From Magicicada septendecula (lineage: Eukaryota > Arthropoda > Insecta > Hemiptera > Cicadidae), in the NCBI GenBank assembly GCA_034769895.1, contig JAWRYS010001497.1, forward strand, positions 62,001-126,000: a DNA stretch of 64,000 nt. The letters are read 5' to 3'. The notes under the pieces were generated by a model. That model was not told where the DNA came from. It made no database searches and worked only from the letters and a program-made list of their open reading frames with translations. The position numbers were made by a program, and so were the translations under genes. Positions 1 to 11,019 of this stretch are shown here, piece after piece. Numbering within the stretch: position 1 is the stretch's first letter; each line of letters begins with the position of its first letter.

Positions 1-118
1 TGTCTGTTGTTTCCTTATGTACACACTCGATTTCACAGTGTAATAGCGGAGAGTGCCCAAAACCTCTTGGTTATGTCTGTTGTTTCCTTATGTACACACT
101 CGATTTCACAGTGTAATA
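1..118. repeat. 73-bp-period tandem repeat, two partial copies
   Basis: A 45-bp block beginning TGTCTGTTGTTTCC at position 1 recurs without change at 74-118, separated by 28 bp. The array is cut by the window edge, so the copy number is unknown. Nothing coding is visible. Confidence 0.8.
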
Positions 119-336
119 ATAGACGCTTTCAGAATTTAACATTACATAACCCTGAAATTATTTAATCTCGTTTGACTACACGGTATTTAAAGTATTTAAA
201 GAAAACACGGGAGAATTAATTTTAAACAGTAAAACGGATTTGAAATAAAAAGTTGATTCAGTCAAGAGGATGCCTTTCATTTTAACTAACTTTATGTATA
301 ATTGTTTGTAAAGTGAATGTAAATAGCAACATATGT

Positions 337-640
337 CTAATATAAACGCCTTTTCCTATTCTCGATTCCCGAATTCGGCATATATCGAATTATTTTCATT
401 AACCAACAGTCGTAAATAGGGTAAGTTAAGTTAGATATTTTCTTGAACCTGTTTTTCTCAAATTCAAATGTACGCCTTACCAAGGTGTCTATTCGTAGTT
501 CAAATTCATCTAAATCTTGTTTTATTTCTGTCAATATCTTCTTTAATGCGACCAGTTACAATTATATCATCAGCATAGGCAATAGTTTGTCTAATTTTTG
601 TTGATATGTTGCTATTATGATGTGCTAACATAAACTCAAT
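337..640 (-). pseudogene. LINE reverse-transcriptase fragment with YADD motif
   Basis: The minus strand at about 545-620 reads IRQTIAYADDIIVTGR followed by IKEDI, the palm catalytic motif of a non-LTR retrotransposon reverse transcriptase. Both catalytic aspartates are present. The frame then breaks, and a second frame stays open from 534 down to 337. The fragment is a short relic with no usable start. A related fragment lies at 1220-1330. The clade cannot be set from so little sequence. Confidence 0.6.
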
Positions 641-1082
641 TTGCTCTGTAATCTTAAGCCACTAGTCGATGCAGCTTCACGAAAGCTAATATGACTAGTC
701 GCGACATATGCATGTTCGCTTTGCATCTACTTTAAAAGATAAAGACAACCACATAAAATTTGAACGGAAAGTATTAAGAACAATAGAATCGTACGAATTT
801 TGAACTTTGATCAATAGGCAAATTTATCTAATCTTAGAGGATTAAGTATCTTGGGGACGTATATAAAACAAAAGGAAACAGAAACATAAAGATCCTTAAG
901 AATCGAAACCTATGGAAATCAGGCCTAGAGGAGAAGACCTCGATAAGGTTGTTAAACAACGTAGAAGAAGATACGAGAGTGCTACAAAATATGAGGTTGG
1001 AGGAAGTCGGAAGTAGAAAAAAGCGGGGAAAACTTACTGAGAAAAGAAAAATCCACCAAGGGTTATACAGCTAAATAAAAAA

Positions 1083-1219
1083 TGGAAATAAGAAGAAGGA
1101 GGAGGAGGAGGACGAAGACGAGGACAAAGAAGAAGAAGAAGAAGAAGAAGAAGAAGAAGAAGAAGAAGAAGAAGAAGAAGAAGAAGAAGAAGAAGAACAG
1201 CAGCAGCAGCAGCAGCAGC
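1083..1219. repeat. (GAA)n / (CAG)n microsatellite
   Basis: GGA/GAA-rich sequence passes into pure GAA units at about 1132-1196, then CAG units at about 1198-1219. It directly adjoins the LINE fragment at 1220-1330. A second long GAA tract (25594-25695) also adjoins LINE sequence, so the tract may descend from a LINE 3' tail. Long poly-Lys and poly-Phe reading frames here are by-products of the repeat. Confidence 0.9.
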
Positions 1220-1330
1220 ATAAGTTCTTGTTTTATTTCTGTCAATGTCTTCTTTAATGCGACAAATTACAATTTATTATATAATCAGCATAGGCAATAC
1301 TTTGTCTACTTTTTGTTGATATGTTGCTAT
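1220..1330 (-). pseudogene. Second LINE RT fragment, catalytic motif damaged
   Basis: This is a direct repeat of 515-620, sharing the block around CTTTAATGCGAC and AGCATAGGCAATA. The minus strand reads QSIAYADY where the other copy has YADD, so the second catalytic aspartate is lost. A neighbouring stretch (about 1318-1375) matches 283-335 in inverted orientation, so the two copies differ by a local inversion. Confidence 0.55.
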
Positions 1331-1375
1331 TTACATTCATTTTATAAACAGTTATACATAAAGTTAGTTAAAATG

Positions 1376-2950
1376 AACAACAACAACAACAAAACATGAA
1401 ATTACCCAATACTGAAAAATGTACAGATAACTAAAATTCGATTTACATTTGGACTAACGATAACACATGGGACCGTATTTGACTAATTCAGATACCTTAT
1501 ACTTAGGTATACGTTACTATATAGGAGATAGCGCTAATAGTTTTTTTATGGACAGGGAACATTGTGGAACCGATTTTTATCTGGTGGATATAATTAACTT
1601 TATGTACTTGAAGCGTAAAATTGTTTAATTACGTAAAATGAGAGTAAAAGCTCTAAACAGATATGAAGGAAAGTAGAAACAAAGTGTTACGATTTCGCAG
1701 TGTAATAACAAAACATGTCGGACGCAGCACATCAAACATTTACAGCCTACTGAAACAAGTTTAACTACACTCATAATTATTTGACATTCCAACTGTTATG
1801 GAGTTTTTATTGCCTTTTTTTATTGACGTCTAATATTTTTTGTCGTAAAACAGGCCACGACGTTGTACACTTAGCTGTATTCACTTGATATGTACAATTC
1901 TAAACCAGTATAATTCTTCAGAGTTTATAGTCTGAATCACAATGATTAAAATCCACACGTGTAGAGGTTTAGTCAAAATTTTGTTCTTGTTCTTCCAAAC
2001 GGTTGCAGCTGCGGATGGCATCTTTAAGTGTAGGTTCCGAGGTGTTTATAATGTCGAACGACAGCTTTGATTCTGAGGATTTGTCCCCGGATACGGGGTG
2101 ACTGCCTCAGTTACAACATGTCAACTTCCACTCCGCATAACCTCGAGAGAGATGAAAATCGGGCAAATACTATTAGCACTGAAGTTAGCCAGTCACGAAG
2201 CTTGCCTCAACGTGTGAACATAGGTGGTACAGAAACCTAGCCGAGGTAATTTCTTAATGCTATATACAGTACTTAATACTTTGCGCCAGTATCCGGGCCG
2301 ACTGACCCAAGGAAGCGAAACGAAAGAAGTCAATGTCTTTTTTCTCCCATTCAGCGCCGTTTAGACTTACCGAGCAGCTACAAGAAAAGTAAGGTACCGT
2401 CCTCCTCTCCTGCTATGGACACCTACACGAGACGACTCCGGGCGTTTAGGATTCACATATTAGTATACTACAACCTTACGACCCTACAGCCGGAAAATTA
2501 CAAATTATAACCCATCGATAAATTAATTTACTAACAGCTTAATTATTGCACATGCAACAATTAGAGCGTTATATAGGCCTAGGTCGGATAGAATACTTAC
2601 AGTGAGTTTGAGTATATGTAGGTTAGCACGAGCGTGTAAATCGCGTTTATGATACAGTAAATACAACTAATATGACTACGTCCATCTAAATTTCTCTTGT
2701 GTGCGATAATATAGGAGAGAGTTGGACAGATTCGGTTCCTTTTAATGGCGTCTCTTTTGATACGTAGTTCTGTTGAAGTAGTTGAAAATAAGTTTAGCAT
2801 TCTATTGGCTTTGGTTATCTTTTCGACCGGTCAACAGAAGCATCTTCTTCCATTATCGAGAGCATCTTCATTAAATTTCTGTTGACTAAAGGTTAAAATT
2901 TCTATTAAATGTCTGCCATTATTGTCCACATCTCAGTAGTCTCCAGACAA
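1376..2950. other. Unassigned, mostly AT-rich DNA
   Basis: No gene recognised. A plus-strand frame is open at 2100-2240, preceded out of frame by a short acidic stretch starting at 2053 (MSNDSFDSEDLS). It resembles the acidic start of a LINE ORF1 or a small exon, but there is no domain and nothing to confirm it. Confidence 0.3.
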
Positions 2951-3089
2951 TACATTCCAGCTATTTCCACGCTGCCCTCATGTTTTTGTTTGTGAAATCC
3001 AATCCACTCTAGTCCCATTCAGTTCGCTGGGCTGTGAGATTGTGCGTCGCAGAGATGAACCTGGAGGTAATCGAGTTCCGAGCTACCAT

Positions 3090-3790
3090 CTGGAGCTCCT
3101 GCCTCGTGGTTCTGCCTAAGTAGAACGACTTACAACGGGTTGATTGTGTTAACTCTCGTTAGCGCAGTATATACAGAGGTTGTTTCTACGTATCACTTCG
3201 AGTATACTGTATATGGTACTGGTAGAGACCGAGTATAAGAGGATTGTCTGGTTACCTTGCCAGTCATCGCACTGTATCGTCCAAGGATCCAACACCGGAC
3301 CTCTGTCGAGGTAATGCGGCTAGCTATCCCAGACCGAGGTAGCAGATACGTGTAGATCATTTTGCACAATTTACTTGTCATAGCCGGGCTTACCAGTAGT
3401 GGAAACAGACGAGGGGCTTATTAACTATTTGGGCGTGGGTATGCCAGGAGAGCCGAGGTACTTCACTTCCTTAGACTAGCGTAAGGACGTTCCGCCGATT
3501 CGCAGAAGTCATCGCGGACATTTCCGGCTCTTACAGAATAGCACCGCGGTACTCATGGGTTGCGTTTATGAACACATTCCAATTATCAGTCCAGTCCGCG
3601 AACGTATCGAGCTGGCGTTGCAGTCGTGTGATTGCCCTGTTAGTGTTACGATAGGAGGTAAATACCTCCGTGTCGTCCGCAAACAGGGCTGTCTTGATTC
3701 CAGGCTGGGTAAGTCGTTACCGTAGGCGGAGAACAGGAGGGGACTGAGAAAAGAGTTTTTGCTTTGCTTTAATTAGTGGGGTGTCTCTGC
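3090..3790 (-). pseudogene. Jockey-type LINE reverse transcriptase relic
   Basis: The minus strand carries a Jockey-like RT palm: FLSPLLF near 3745, then QPGIKTALFADDTEVF with the FADD catalytic motif at 3672-3683. An open stretch of about 55 codons follows, ending in a stop near 3535. In another frame SKEVKYLG appears near 3450, the conserved block downstream of FADD. The pieces are in order but split by at least two frameshifts and several stops, so the copy is dead. The region is more GC-rich than its surroundings. The exact ends are not visible. Confidence 0.7.
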
Positions 3791-6545
3791 ACCCGTGGTT
3801 TGATTTAGCGTCCATGACGTGACCGATGACTGCCCAGATCGAAAACAGTGTGATCTTCCTGACAGAATCTTTCTGATCTTGAAATGGGAAAGGACACTCC
3901 AACACGTTTATCCGTTATCCGCTAGATGGCGCCGGAATTTTGTTGAATGACTAATTTGATACTTTTGTAGCACTGCCTCTGATGGCGATTCGGATGGCAG
4001 ATACTGCCCGCCTTGGACACAGTAGGCAGACGCCTTGAGGCGTCGATCGTTCTCCGTAAGGCAGAGAACCTCCGTGTCGATGGCAAAATGTAACAGGGTC
4101 AAGCAGTGTGCTAGAGACATCCTTGCGAATGGATTTCCCTGAGGAGAATAGATACAACAGAGAGGACAAGAAGAAGGTACTTGGGGCTATTCAGAAATAG
4201 CTTGGTGAATCTGATTCTATAGGGGGGTCATCAATAATCGCCCGAGGGCTTTTAACCCTGATTGGTGGTGGTGCTGCAGGTGTACTAATGGTTCTGAGGT
4301 AGGGGAAGGAAGGCGTCGCTGCTGAAACAAAGAGTTTCAGCGAGCGACCGGGAGAAGACAGTAAACATGTCTTTCGGAAGAGATGTAGTCGTCTACTCTC
4401 ACGCAGATGGTCCTCTCCGTCAGAAAGCCAGCGATCAGATAAATGTAGCAATCTGGGAACTGGACTCGCCCAAGTTTGCAAGCGGTGTAAAAAGGGTTTT
4501 CCACATCTGGGAAACAGCTTACGATCTGCTCTTTTCAACAGCCGCTGGTGAGCAGTGGAATGCCCTGCACGGAAACCGAACTGTTCGGGGATCAGAACGT
4601 CAAAGTTTCGCAGATGGTCTCGTACACTTGATAATTGTGGAAGCAGATTGTTCCCAGTCCAAGCTACTCCAGTACTTACGTTTCTCCAGTGAAGATACTG
4701 TTCACTGAATCTACCACTAGCCTAAACCGTATCCTTCTCTTCCCATTTCTCTCAGTGAAGAAGAGACCCAGCGATTCTAAACGTAACTTGAAACAAACAA
4801 AATTCAAAACTATCGGTCATCCAACAACGATAACTTACACATGTGTTCGAGATCACAGCCATAGGAAGTAGGAACTGTGACTGTACAGAATATTAGCGCC
4901 GTGACAGTAGAGTCCAGCTAGTTAATGGCAGTGTTCAAAACAACACAATGGATTGTTTCACCTCAGAGTTTCTGACGCACGTATTGTTCTGTAATTACAT
5001 GAAACTTAGGTTTTGATGTAACTTATGCTTTCCTATTTTAGACACGGTCAGATAATACTATTACGCCCCGTTACGGCGAGAGGAAAAGAGACTGAGAGAC
5101 GTGCGGTAATAATTAGTGAAATGAGAGAAATCTACGAGAACAGTATGAAGTTCACAAAGGGATCGAACGGTGAAAGTGCGACAAGCCAAACACTGCGTCA
5201 GCTTTTATCCGGAGAGTCATTACTCAAAGTGCTGCAATTTTGTTAGTTGCAGTCGTACAACAATTGAACATTAAATTACCTACAACTTTCACTGTCGTTT
5301 TAAGAGTTTCGATCTGACAACGAAAAATAATCTCCACGAAATACACTTGTCATTTTGTCCGTCGAATCGAACAGGCTCGAAATGAAAGTTTAATGTTTTC
5401 TTTAATATCTCGTCCGCATTACGATATCTAATCCACACACACAGAGGCGTGATGACGCGTTTAACGTGAATAAGCACTATTGGTTTTACGGAACTGTTTT
5501 TCAAATAATTTCACACATCAATTGCTTGATTCTAAAATAAACGCCGTGCAATGTTCCAGATATCCTGTCGCCAGAGTCGTGTGCGCGCAGAATTTGGCAC
5601 CTCTTTCGATAAACTGAAATATTTTGTTTTTGTATATATGATAACTTTGGTAGATACTCTCGTGTATTATAAGTAAATAGTAACTATGTTAAAAATCCAG
5701 TTAAACATTTATTGAAAGTAGTGGAAATATGACTAAATACAGAAATTAAAGAATACAAACAATATTAACATAACGAATTAAAATGAGTTTTGATAACACC
5801 GGTTAAACATAAACAAAAGAAAAACTAGAAATGACTAGCAGTTTTTATCCAAAACAAATTAACAACTGTTTTAAAGCAACCTTTCTTGTTTCGAGAGCCA
5901 AAACCGTCGACAATTTTTTGAAAATCTAATGTTTACATTACATAACGTTCAACTGAAAGACGTGAATTTTCAAGTCTATTCTAACCTATGAATGACCTTG
6001 AATAGTTGTTTAGCCAATTTAAGTTTACTGAATTTTTGTATTCAATTATTTCAGAGCCATGTTTTGTATAAAATCATGAATCTGTACTATGACTGTGGCA
6101 CTCCTCCAGCTGTGGCACCCTTTCGTCTTTCCCATTCACACGGCTATGTCTGTCACGTTATATATGTTGTCCTCAAACTGATAATGAATTTCTAAGTCAG
6201 TACAGGAAGCAGTCGCAAAGTAACGTACTAATAATGGTTTACACAAATCGAAATGTACAAAGGATACTACTACATAATACTACTACTATACTACTACGAA
6301 TCTCGTATTATTAAAATTCTTATATAAAAAATGCCAGTAGCGAAATGTGAATAAACCCCATATGCCAGGGAACTAACACTTAAGCTCTTACATTATCTTT
6401 CTTACAGTTATTTCACAATTTCGATAGTCATCCCTCAGTCTCTGATGTACGGATTAAAGCATGAAAAACGTGCTTTATACAAAAAAATATTTTATGCTTG
6501 CAGAAAATGGAATGGCATCAAGTAAAATTAAAGTGAGCCTTTATT
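3791..6545. other. Unassigned DNA, no supported gene
   Basis: At 4191-4708 two antisense overlapping frames stay open (113-115 codons), but neither shows a recognisable domain, and both may reflect the higher GC of the stretch. The region from 5290 to 6540 is AT-rich with nothing supported. Confidence 0.3.
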
Positions 6546-7134
6546 AAATATCGGTATGGAGAACCATACATGACTTCCATGTTCTAAGATTTATATTTAA
6601 AATCATTTACAAAATGAAATGTTTCCATAGAAACTATTTCTTTCCACTTATTGCTTCAGTCTTAACCACAGTACTGTGGTCACTAACGTATACCACCACA
6701 CGTTATGGCACTCGATTTTCACTGATGATGGCAGTCGACGGCACTGCCGAAACGTCTGGTTTTGCAGAAAACATTGGACTACGGCCAAACAGGAAGGAAT
6801 TTTAACAACAAACTACTACTTTGTTGCCGATAACGTAGTACACATATAAAAATTATCCCCTCCCCCTTCAACTATAATTTTCATTTATAGAAAATTACCC
6901 CCACCCCGTTCAACTAGTCTCTTCATTTATAGATATTTCATCTACGTTTCTACAGTGGATTATTAAGATCTTCTTATCAGGATACTTTATTTATCAAAAT
7001 TAAGTACTTTACTCTTGTTACAACAAAAAATGTTTCTGGTAAACTGCCCTTTCCCCGTAACCGATCTTCACCAAAATCAATATGCCTTGAGTCTTCTACA
7101 ACTCAGGTATATATGTAAAAAATTATTAAAGACA
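6546..7134 (+). mobile_element. Family-H repeat, 3'-truncated copy
   Basis: This copy begins AAATATCGGTATGGAGAACC, whose GTATGG/CCATAC arms form a small terminal hairpin. It contains a 14-bp palindrome CCACAGTACTGTGG and a hammerhead-like core, and then runs into part of one 163-bp unit before the match to other copies stops. Full-length relatives lie at 28518-31105 (+) and 31195-33355 (-), with partial ones at 41995-45965. It is non-coding. Its class is not established; the shared ribozyme fold suggests a Penelope-related non-autonomous element. Confidence 0.7.
6715..6765 (+). ncRNA. Hammerhead-ribozyme-like motif (family H)
   Basis: The core CTGATGA is at 6722-6728. One extra T follows, then a 6-bp stem II (GGCAGT / ACTGCC) with a 7-nt loop, then GAA, a self-complementary stem III ACGT, and the cleavage-site C at 6756. 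Stem I is weak, about 3 bp next to the core. The layout matches minimal type I hammerheads known from Penelope-like elements. Activity is inferred. Confidence 0.55.
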
Positions 7135-7435
7135 TTCACGTTGATTGATTCCTGAAAAGAATTTCGTATATTATACTTCGTAAAACAAGACTGTCAAGTA
7201 CCATGAGTTTAATAAAATAATTAAAAGTTATTATTTTTTAACCTACTTTACGAATGAGAAGGTTATGTATTCGTCCTTTTTTTTTTTAATTTTCGCCGTT
7301 TATTCGAGAACGGCTGGACCAATTTTAATCGTTCTCTTTTATTTTTTGAAAAGGCTTGTTCCTGCGGTGATCCCATAGTATATAAAATTGGTATTGGACC
7401 AGTACTGAGCCAGTACCAGCAGAATACTGTAATTT
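7135..7435. other. Unassigned spacer between two transposons
   Basis: AT-rich sequence containing a T10 run and the stretch GAACGGCTGGACCAATTTTA, which looks like transposon-derived non-coding sequence. No coding potential is seen. Confidence 0.3.
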
Positions 7436-8262
7436 ATGTTTTAGTGGATGGTTAGTGAGGATCGGTCAATAATACAAATTTTAGCTATTTTGCGTCGACG
7501 TTTCGACAATATTTATTGTCATCTTCAGGACCTGTGTATGAATTACAATAGAAATATCAAACATAACGAAACAATTAAATATTTGGGTGAACGTGTTGGT
7601 GATGTGAATGTGTGCGTGCGTATGTATGTATCATTTTATATGTGAAGACTTATGATAGTTTGTTTACATCTTCAAATTATCTTTAAGAAAACGAGTAAAT
7701 TATAGTATGAGAGAACTTAATTTATACAGTATTACAATTTAAATTACTAAATGTAATGTTATTTTAATTAATTAAACAAACAGTAAACAACAATTGGATA
7801 TTAGATTGGTACATAAATTGTTTATACCTACAACAGTCAACATATAGCAAAGTAATATATTACCTATAACTAAAACAGATTAGGGGATGTTCACTACGTA
7901 ATTATTAAATGTTATTTTTACCATGTTTCACTCCCTACTGGTGTTAAAAAATAATCATAATTTAGAAACATACAATTTACACAATACTGTAAAAAATTAC
8001 GACTTAACTTAGATAGTTGACACAGGTTACAAACAAAAGTTTCTGGTAAATTTTACTAACAGGTAAACTTGGATAATAATTGTAATCATATTATAAAATA
8101 TAGTCAAGAGTACTATAGAATAATGTAATTTATGTATGTGTCCACAATCACCCTTCTCTCTCACCCGTTCTCCCCCTGCTAGTCCTTCTCGCAGCCTCTC
8201 ACTCTAACCTGAAATCGCTCTATCACTCACTATCACCCCACTCACTCTCTCTCTCTTCTTCA
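7436..8262. repeat. Left inverted arm of the PLE
   Basis: This is the reverse complement of 10040-10858. It starts at TGTTTTAGTGGATGG and ends in a CT-rich microsatellite. It lies 3' of the endonuclease on the minus strand, so it corresponds to the element's 3' end. Confidence 0.8.
7490..7535 (-). ncRNA. Hammerhead-ribozyme-like motif (PLE left arm)
   Basis: On the minus strand: CTGAAGA (7522-7528), one extra T, a 6-bp stem II GACAAT/ATTGTC with an AAAT loop, GAA, self-complementary ACGT, then C at 7497. Stem I begins with three GTC/GAC pairs. Confidence 0.6.
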
Positions 8263-8307
8263 TCACACTCACTGTCTCCCTTCTTCCCTCACGCACTCTT
8301 CCACCCT

Positions 8308-8348
<41 letters not shown>

Positions 8349-8858
8349 TGTCATTGTCCACGATTGGCACTCTAAAACACTCACCATTTTTATTACACTA
8401 TCATCCTCATATAAAATAGAGAATTATGCACACGATAACAGAAATGATTTACCACTTTTATTAAAGGGTTACAGACTTTATAACACAACATTATAGATAA
8501 CAGATCTATTATATGAAAATGGTTATTACTTAATATTTACATTTTGTACAATGTTATTTACCTGGAACTTGGTCTATACAGAGTACCATAGTCAATGTAG
8601 TTCGTATATATGTCGGTCATAATCTCTCTCACATGCTCTCACTATGCTCTCTCTCTCTCTCTGTCTGTCTGTCTGTCTCTCTCCCTCTCTCTCAGTCTTG
8701 TATCTTACTGACTCATACAGCACCTTCTCACTCACGTTAACCACTCGGGCGCTCTGTCTCTCTCTCTCACTCTATTCTAAACAGATATATAGCACAAATC
8801 TAACACGTAGACGTGTACATACACACACGCTAGCACTACACACGCACACGCACGCACG

Positions 8859-8895
<37 letters not shown>
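8221..8895. repeat. CT, CTGT and CA microsatellites
   Basis: Separate simple-sequence tracts: (CT)n at about 8221-8345, CT/CTGT at 8642-8700 and (CA)n with GCAC interruptions at 8820-8895. The DNA between them is AT-rich and non-coding. Confidence 0.85.
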
Positions 8896-9334
8896 CAAAA
8901 CAACCTCACAAGCCAACTACACATTCGAGAATCCATACATAAATATAACACTATTTTATTCTCTTCTTTTTATCATCTAAGTGTAAATTATGCACAACTG
9001 AGGTGCCCACTGTACTGAGTTTAAAATTGACCGAATATGTGTCTATAAGAAATGTTATATGTTTCTTAGCTAATTCTAAATAATATGATCAGTGAGACAC
9101 TTACAATTGTTGCTGACGCCAAACACACAACTGTTAATTTTCCCTGACCAACACCTTATTATAAAACAGAACAGACGACCCTTGTACATTTGTAGGAAAT
9201 TAAGTAACATGTGTTCGGAAGACAGTTGAGAAAGGTTTCCGTTAGGGGGGAGTGTGACACTAATTAATATCTGACGACAAGCTGGCCATTAAAATGACCA
9301 ACACATCCTGTAAGGAGACTACTGATTATTTCTT

Positions 9335-9965
9335 CAAATTCATGTTTTGACGGTGTGTATAAGTTGAGCATAACTGGACGAGAGGTTTTGAGTATCAGTG
9401 CGAAAATTAATGGAGTGAGGGTCACTTTTAATTTGAATCATTTCCAGTACGCATCTTTTGAAATAATTATTTTCGTAATATTTAATTTGGGTGTTGTTGA
9501 AGTCAAATTCATGGCCGGTGTTTAAATGGTGAGATACTAAAGCGTTGGGATTATCATTATGGGGTTTTTTTATGGCAATCATACCTATGTTGATAAATTC
9601 TCTTATGTAAATATTGGAACGTAATACCAGTGTATGTGGCTGGACCGTCATTGCATTGGATAGTGTATACGACATTAGATCGTTTGTCTTTGGATGTCGG
9701 GTCTTTGAGGCTTGAGAAGAGAGATCGAACAGTACGTTGGTTTTTGAATGCTAAAGTTTTTTGAATTTTTGATAGGCATTTTTTAAGTTTTTCAGAAAGC
9801 CCTTTAACATAAGTTGTAGAAAAGTACGAGCCGGCGTTAGGCCCAGGTGTATTAGATTGGGCAGATGTAAAATTGGGGCTCAGCTGATTTGCGCGATATT
9901 TATGAATTACCTGTTTGATTATGTGGTCTGGGTAACCATTGTTTTTGAAAATCTTAAATACTATA
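9335..9965 (-). pseudogene. Penelope-like GIY-YIG endonuclease, frameshifted
   Basis: Reading the minus strand from 9965, an open frame covers the linker after the RT (GPNAGSYFSTTYVKGLSEKL) and the start of the endonuclease (VVYTIQCND, then TYTGIT in place of YIG, then KRIYQH). A run of seven A's near 9566 shifts the frame. The second frame (9675-9340) continues with HHLNTGHEFDF and ENNYFKR, the C-terminal conserved part of the GIY-YIG domain including its glutamate. In intact elements this nuclease nicks the target during reverse transcription. The single-base shift and the degenerate GIY-YIG signature make it inactive. Confidence 0.75.
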
Positions 9966-9974
9966 CGTGAAGAG

Positions 9975-9986
9975 ATATAATGAGAG

Positions 9987-10052
<66 letters not shown>
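9975..10052. repeat. (GA)n microsatellite
   Basis: An almost pure GA tract joins the truncated PLE coding part to the right inverted arm. It is the counterpart of the CT tract at the inner end of the left arm. Confidence 0.9.
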
Positions 10053-10054
<2 letters not shown>

Positions 10055-10858
10055 GTGATAGTGAGTGATAGATCGATTTCATGTTAGAGCGAGAGGCTGT
10101 GAGAAGGACTGGCAGGGGGAGAACGGGTGAGAGAGAAGGGTGATTGTGGACACATACATAAATTACATTATTCTATAGTACTCTTGACTATATTTTATAA
10201 TATGATTACAATTATTATCCAAGTTTACCTGTTAGTAAAATTTACCAGAAACTTTTGTTTGTAACCTTTGTCAACTATCTAATTTAAGTCGTAATTTTTA
10301 CAGTATTGTGTAAATTGTATGTTTCTAAATTATGATTATTTTTTAACACCAGTAGGGAGTGAAACATGGTAAAAATAACTTTTAATAATTACGTAGTGAA
10401 CATCCCCTAATCTGTTTTAGTTATAGGTAATATATTACTTTGCTATATGTTGACTGTTGTAGGTATAAACAATTTATGTACCAATCTAATATCCAATTGT
10501 TGATTACTGTTTGTTTAATTAATTAAAATAACATTACATTTAGTAATTTAAATTGTAATACTGTATAAATTAAGTTCTCTCATACTATAATTTACTCGTT
10601 TTCTTAAAGATAATTTGAAGATGTAAACAAACTATCATAAGTCTTCACATATAAAATGATACATACATACGCACGCACACACTCACATCACCAACACGTT
10701 CACCCAAATATTTAATTGTTTCGTTATGTTTGATATTTCTATTGTAATTCATACACAGGTCCTGAAGATGACAATAAATATTGTCGAAACGTCGACGCAA
10801 AATAGCTAAAATTTGTATTATTGACCGATCCTCACTAACCATCCACTAAAACATTCAT
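10040..10858. repeat. Right inverted arm of the PLE
   Basis: Inverted copy of 7436-8262, ending CCATCCACTAAAACA. The inner end is GA-rich. The arm lies 5' of the endonuclease frame on the minus strand, where a complete element would have its RT. Confidence 0.8.
10750..10800 (+). ncRNA. Hammerhead-ribozyme-like motif (PLE right arm)
   Basis: Same fold as the left-arm copy: CTGAAGA at 10762-10768, extra T, stem II GACAAT/ATTGTC, GAA, ACGT and C at 10793. It lies about 60 bp inside the outer end of the arm. Confidence 0.6.
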
Positions 10859-11019
10859 TGATTGACGGTCACTAAAAATTTAAGGATTTAATTAAGAACT
10901 GTACTTTATACTTACTTTATACTTACACTCGTGCTTTGAAAATTCATTAATAGACTGGAATTACTGTGTTACTGGGGTTACGTTTGTATCACTAGCTTTT
11001 GTTATTATCAAATTACTAC

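Larger units (their letters stand above)
7436..10858 (-). mobile_element. Penelope-like element with inverted terminal repeats
   Basis: Arms at about 7436-8262 and 10040-10858 are inverted copies of each other, about 820 bp each and nearly identical apart from microsatellite length. Between them the minus strand carries the linker and GIY-YIG endonuclease of a Penelope-like element (9335-9965). Each arm has a hammerhead-like core close to its outer end. The reverse transcriptase domain is absent, so the copy is non-autonomous. Terminal repeats in direct or inverted orientation are a known feature of Penelope elements. Microsatellites fill 8221-8345, 8642-8895 and 9975-10052. Confidence 0.75.

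Noticed and set aside
1082-1399. Poly-Arg/Lys frame and opposite poly-Leu/Phe frame
   Set aside because: Direct translation of the GGA/GAA and CAG microsatellites.
4191-4708. Two overlapping antisense frames of about 115 codons
   Set aside because: No recognisable domain in either, mutually overlapping, in a GC-richer stretch where long frames arise by chance.
6614-6805. 63-codon frame (MKCFHRNYFF...) and its relative at 44339-44635
   Set aside because: It crosses the hammerhead-like region of family H; copies differ by frameshifts and the conserved feature is the RNA fold, not the peptide.
7448-7645. 65-codon frame and its mirror at 10645-10842
   Set aside because: Part of the non-coding inverted arms of the PLE, spanning the ribozyme-like core.
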